Source: Verrucomicrobiia bacterium
GTDB taxonomy: Bacteria > Verrucomicrobiota > Verrucomicrobiia > Limisphaerales > DASXHY01
NCBI GenBank assembly: GCA_035629175.1
Contig: DASPIL010000042.1
Location: 1 to 43,325, forward strand
Length of the DNA stretch: 43,325 nucleotides
Direction of reading: 5' to 3'
In this document: positions 42,222 through 43,325 of the stretch, in pieces
Layout of the letters: each line of letters opens with the position of its first letter
Position numbering within the stretch: position 1 is the stretch's first letter
Notes under the pieces: generated by a model
The model's input: only the letters and a program-made list of their open reading frames with translations
Told to the model about the DNA's origin: nothing
Database searches by the model: none
Program-made: the position numbers and the translations under genes

Positions 42222-43191
42222 ATGCCCCACGCCTACACCGAAGACCAGCTTGTCGAGCAGCCCGCCATCGGGTTGTTCGCGGAGCTTGGTTGGCAGGTGG
42301 CCGGGCCGCCGCTCACGGCAGGCGTTGCCGGTGAGCCTCGTGACGCGGGGTTGCTCGGTCGCGAGACTAAGGGCGAGGTGGTGCTGGTTCCGCGGTTGCG
42401 CGCGGCGTTGGAGAAGTTGAATCCCGCGCTGCCGCCCGAGGCCATCACCGCCGCCGTGGATGAATTGACCCGCGACCGTTCCGCGATGTTGCTCGAACAG
42501 GCGAACCGCGAGGTTTATCGGTTGTTGAAAGAGGGAATCCCGGTGAGCGTCGCAGATACCGGAGATTCGACACCTCACCCCGGCCCTCTCCCCGGTCGAG
42601 GCGGAGAGGGTGGTGCAAGCCGCACGGGCAATCCTCAGCGCGGAGAAGGCAAGGGAGGACAGACGACTGTCCGCGTCCGCGTGATTGATTGGGAGCAGCC
42701 AGCGAACAATGATTTCCTGCTGGTCAGCCAGTTCAGCGTCACGGGAGCGCTCTACACCTGCCGCCCGGATTTGGTGGGCTTCGTCAACGGCCTGCCGCTG
42801 GTGGTCATCGAGTTGAAGAAGCCCGGCGTGCCCGCGCGCGCGGCGTTCGACGAGAACCTGACGCACTACAAGGCGGAGATTCCGCAGCTCTTCTGGTTCA
42901 ACGCGCTGCTCATCGCCTCGAACGGCACGGACAGCCGCGTCGGTTCGATCACGGCGGATTGGGAGCGGTTCTTCGAATGGAAACGCATCGAGCGCGAGGA
43001 CGAGCCGCGCCGGGTGTCGCTGGAAGTGATGATTCGCGGCACATGCGATCGGTCGCGTCTGCTCGACCTGGTGGAGAATTTCACCCTGTTCTCGGAGCAT
43101 AAGGCGGGATTGGCCAAGATTGTTGGTCAGAATCATCAAGTGCTCGGGGTCAATGCGGCAATTGCGTCGTTGTTGCGGCGGCGTGGCGGAG
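42222..43191 (+). CDS. hsdR: Type I restriction endonuclease subunit R, 5' part, interrupted
   Basis: The first about 323 codons of HsdR, the ATP-dependent translocase and nuclease. MPHAYTEDQLVEQPAIGLFAELGW starts at ATG 42222. The N-terminal nuclease domain has RPDLVGFVNGLPLVVIELKKPG (the Asp and Glu-x-Lys of the PD-(D/E)xK site), then FDENLTHYK, WFNALLIASNGTDSRVG, RGTCDRSRLLDLVENF and GQNHQVLGVNAAIASLLRRRGG. The helicase motifs that should come next are absent: at 43192 the sequence turns into the 3' end of a group II intron in antisense orientation. About 35 codons between SVADTG and GGQTTVRVRVIDWE come from a palindromic repeat. The gene is therefore probably inactive unless the rest is read some other way; the distal part would lie outside the window. 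Confidence 0.88.
42569..42655. repeat. Palindromic repeat inserted in frame in hsdR
   Basis: The stretch starts ACACCTCACCCCGGCCCTCTCC and contains GGCGGAGAGGGTGG. It encodes TPHPGPLPGRGGEGGASRTG and further Gly/Arg-rich residues before GGQTTVRV. It is the classic CCTCACCC...GGTGAGG type intergenic palindrome read in frame, and is related to the two copies in hsdM. Confidence 0.7.
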
Positions 43192-43325
43192 ATAGGGGTA
43201 GGAGCGAGGGATTAACCTCGCCCCTCCCTCCAAACCGGACGGGCGGATTTCCCGCATCCGGCTTTCCGTTTAGTGGTTCCTGTCCGGAGTTGGCTCGCTT
43301 CGGCTCGGGCTGTGGCCAGGGAGAT
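43192..43325 (-). mobile_element. 3' end of a group II intron (domains V and VI), antisense in hsdR
   Basis: On the minus strand, 43265-43232 is a 34-base hairpin matching intron domain V: AAGCCGGAT pairs with GTCCGGTTT (two G-U pairs), a two-base CC bulge follows, and GCGG pairs with CCGC under an AAA-containing loop; the AGC triad is present. It is followed by domain VI, in which GGGGCGAGG pairs with CCTCGCTCC around TTAAT. A bulged A (complement of 43199) lies eight bases from a 3' end in ...CTAT, as expected for the branch point and the AY terminus. The intron reads opposite to hsdR, so it cannot be spliced from the hsdR message. Its 5' part and reverse transcriptase lie beyond the window. 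Confidence 0.75.

Noticed and set aside
42201-43139. Minus-strand frame of about 312 codons opposite hsdR
   Set aside because: The plus strand encodes conserved HsdR; this is an antisense shadow.
34616-43325. Prophage or integrative element reading of the right-hand region
   Set aside because: No integrase, phage structural, conjugation or replication genes are seen; only a restriction locus with small insertions.

Overview
The window looks like a chromosomal segment of a Verrucomicrobiota bacterium, probably from the Pedosphaera/Limisphaera side of the phylum. This is an inference from gene content: moderately high GC, two DUF5069 genes, a tandem pair of UvrA genes, secreted multidomain proteins with PD40, LamG and beta/gamma-crystallin modules, and a primary sigma factor with a long basic N-terminal tail. 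No rRNA or other definitive marker is present.

Layout. 1-3416: the 3' end of a VWA (YfbK-like) protein, then an overlapping sensor kinase/OmpR regulator pair. 3468-6231 (minus): a CheR-like methyltransferase followed one base later by a GAF histidine kinase with a long glutamine/glutamate coiled coil. 6249-10006: an MFS transporter, then a minus-strand ROK kinase/HAD phosphatase/DUF5069 group in which the HAD gene carries a one-base frameshift. 10295-13420: a secreted PD40 beta-propeller protein. 13701-15802: a SAM-I riboswitch with a visible terminator/antiterminator controls a threonine-synthase-family PLP enzyme, a ThiS/MoaD sulfur carrier ending in GG and a NIL-domain protein. The riboswitch suggests that this trio serves sulfur-carrier-dependent homocysteine/methionine synthesis rather than ordinary threonine synthesis. 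15818-19073: threonine ammonia-lyase, RsgA and a UPF0173 hydrolase. 19439-21447: rpoD with a strong terminator. 21830-28931: DUF5069 protein, small membrane protein, and two UvrA genes overlapping by four bases. 29076-31841: a secreted metzincin. 32022-32111: tRNA-Ser(GGA).

From the tRNA to the end the window is accessory DNA. It begins with a REP-associated transposase (RAYT) surrounded by its palindromes and about 1.2 kb of gene-free sequence. A type I restriction-modification locus follows: hsdM, a broken RhuM-like gene, hsdS, an AAA ATPase of PrrC/RloC type with a Cys-x2-Cys hook, a protein with two HEPN RNx3H motifs, and hsdR. This arrangement suggests a restriction system with a built-in RNA-targeting back-up.

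The locus is heavily invaded. Palindromic repeats sit in frame in hsdM (twice) and hsdR. A small four-helix-bundle (23S rRNA intervening-sequence protein) element with 18-bp inverted repeats has entered at the hsdR start, leaving a 49-bp direct duplication. The 3' end of an antisense group II intron (domains V and VI) interrupts hsdR at 43191/43192, so restriction is probably inactive while the rest may persist.
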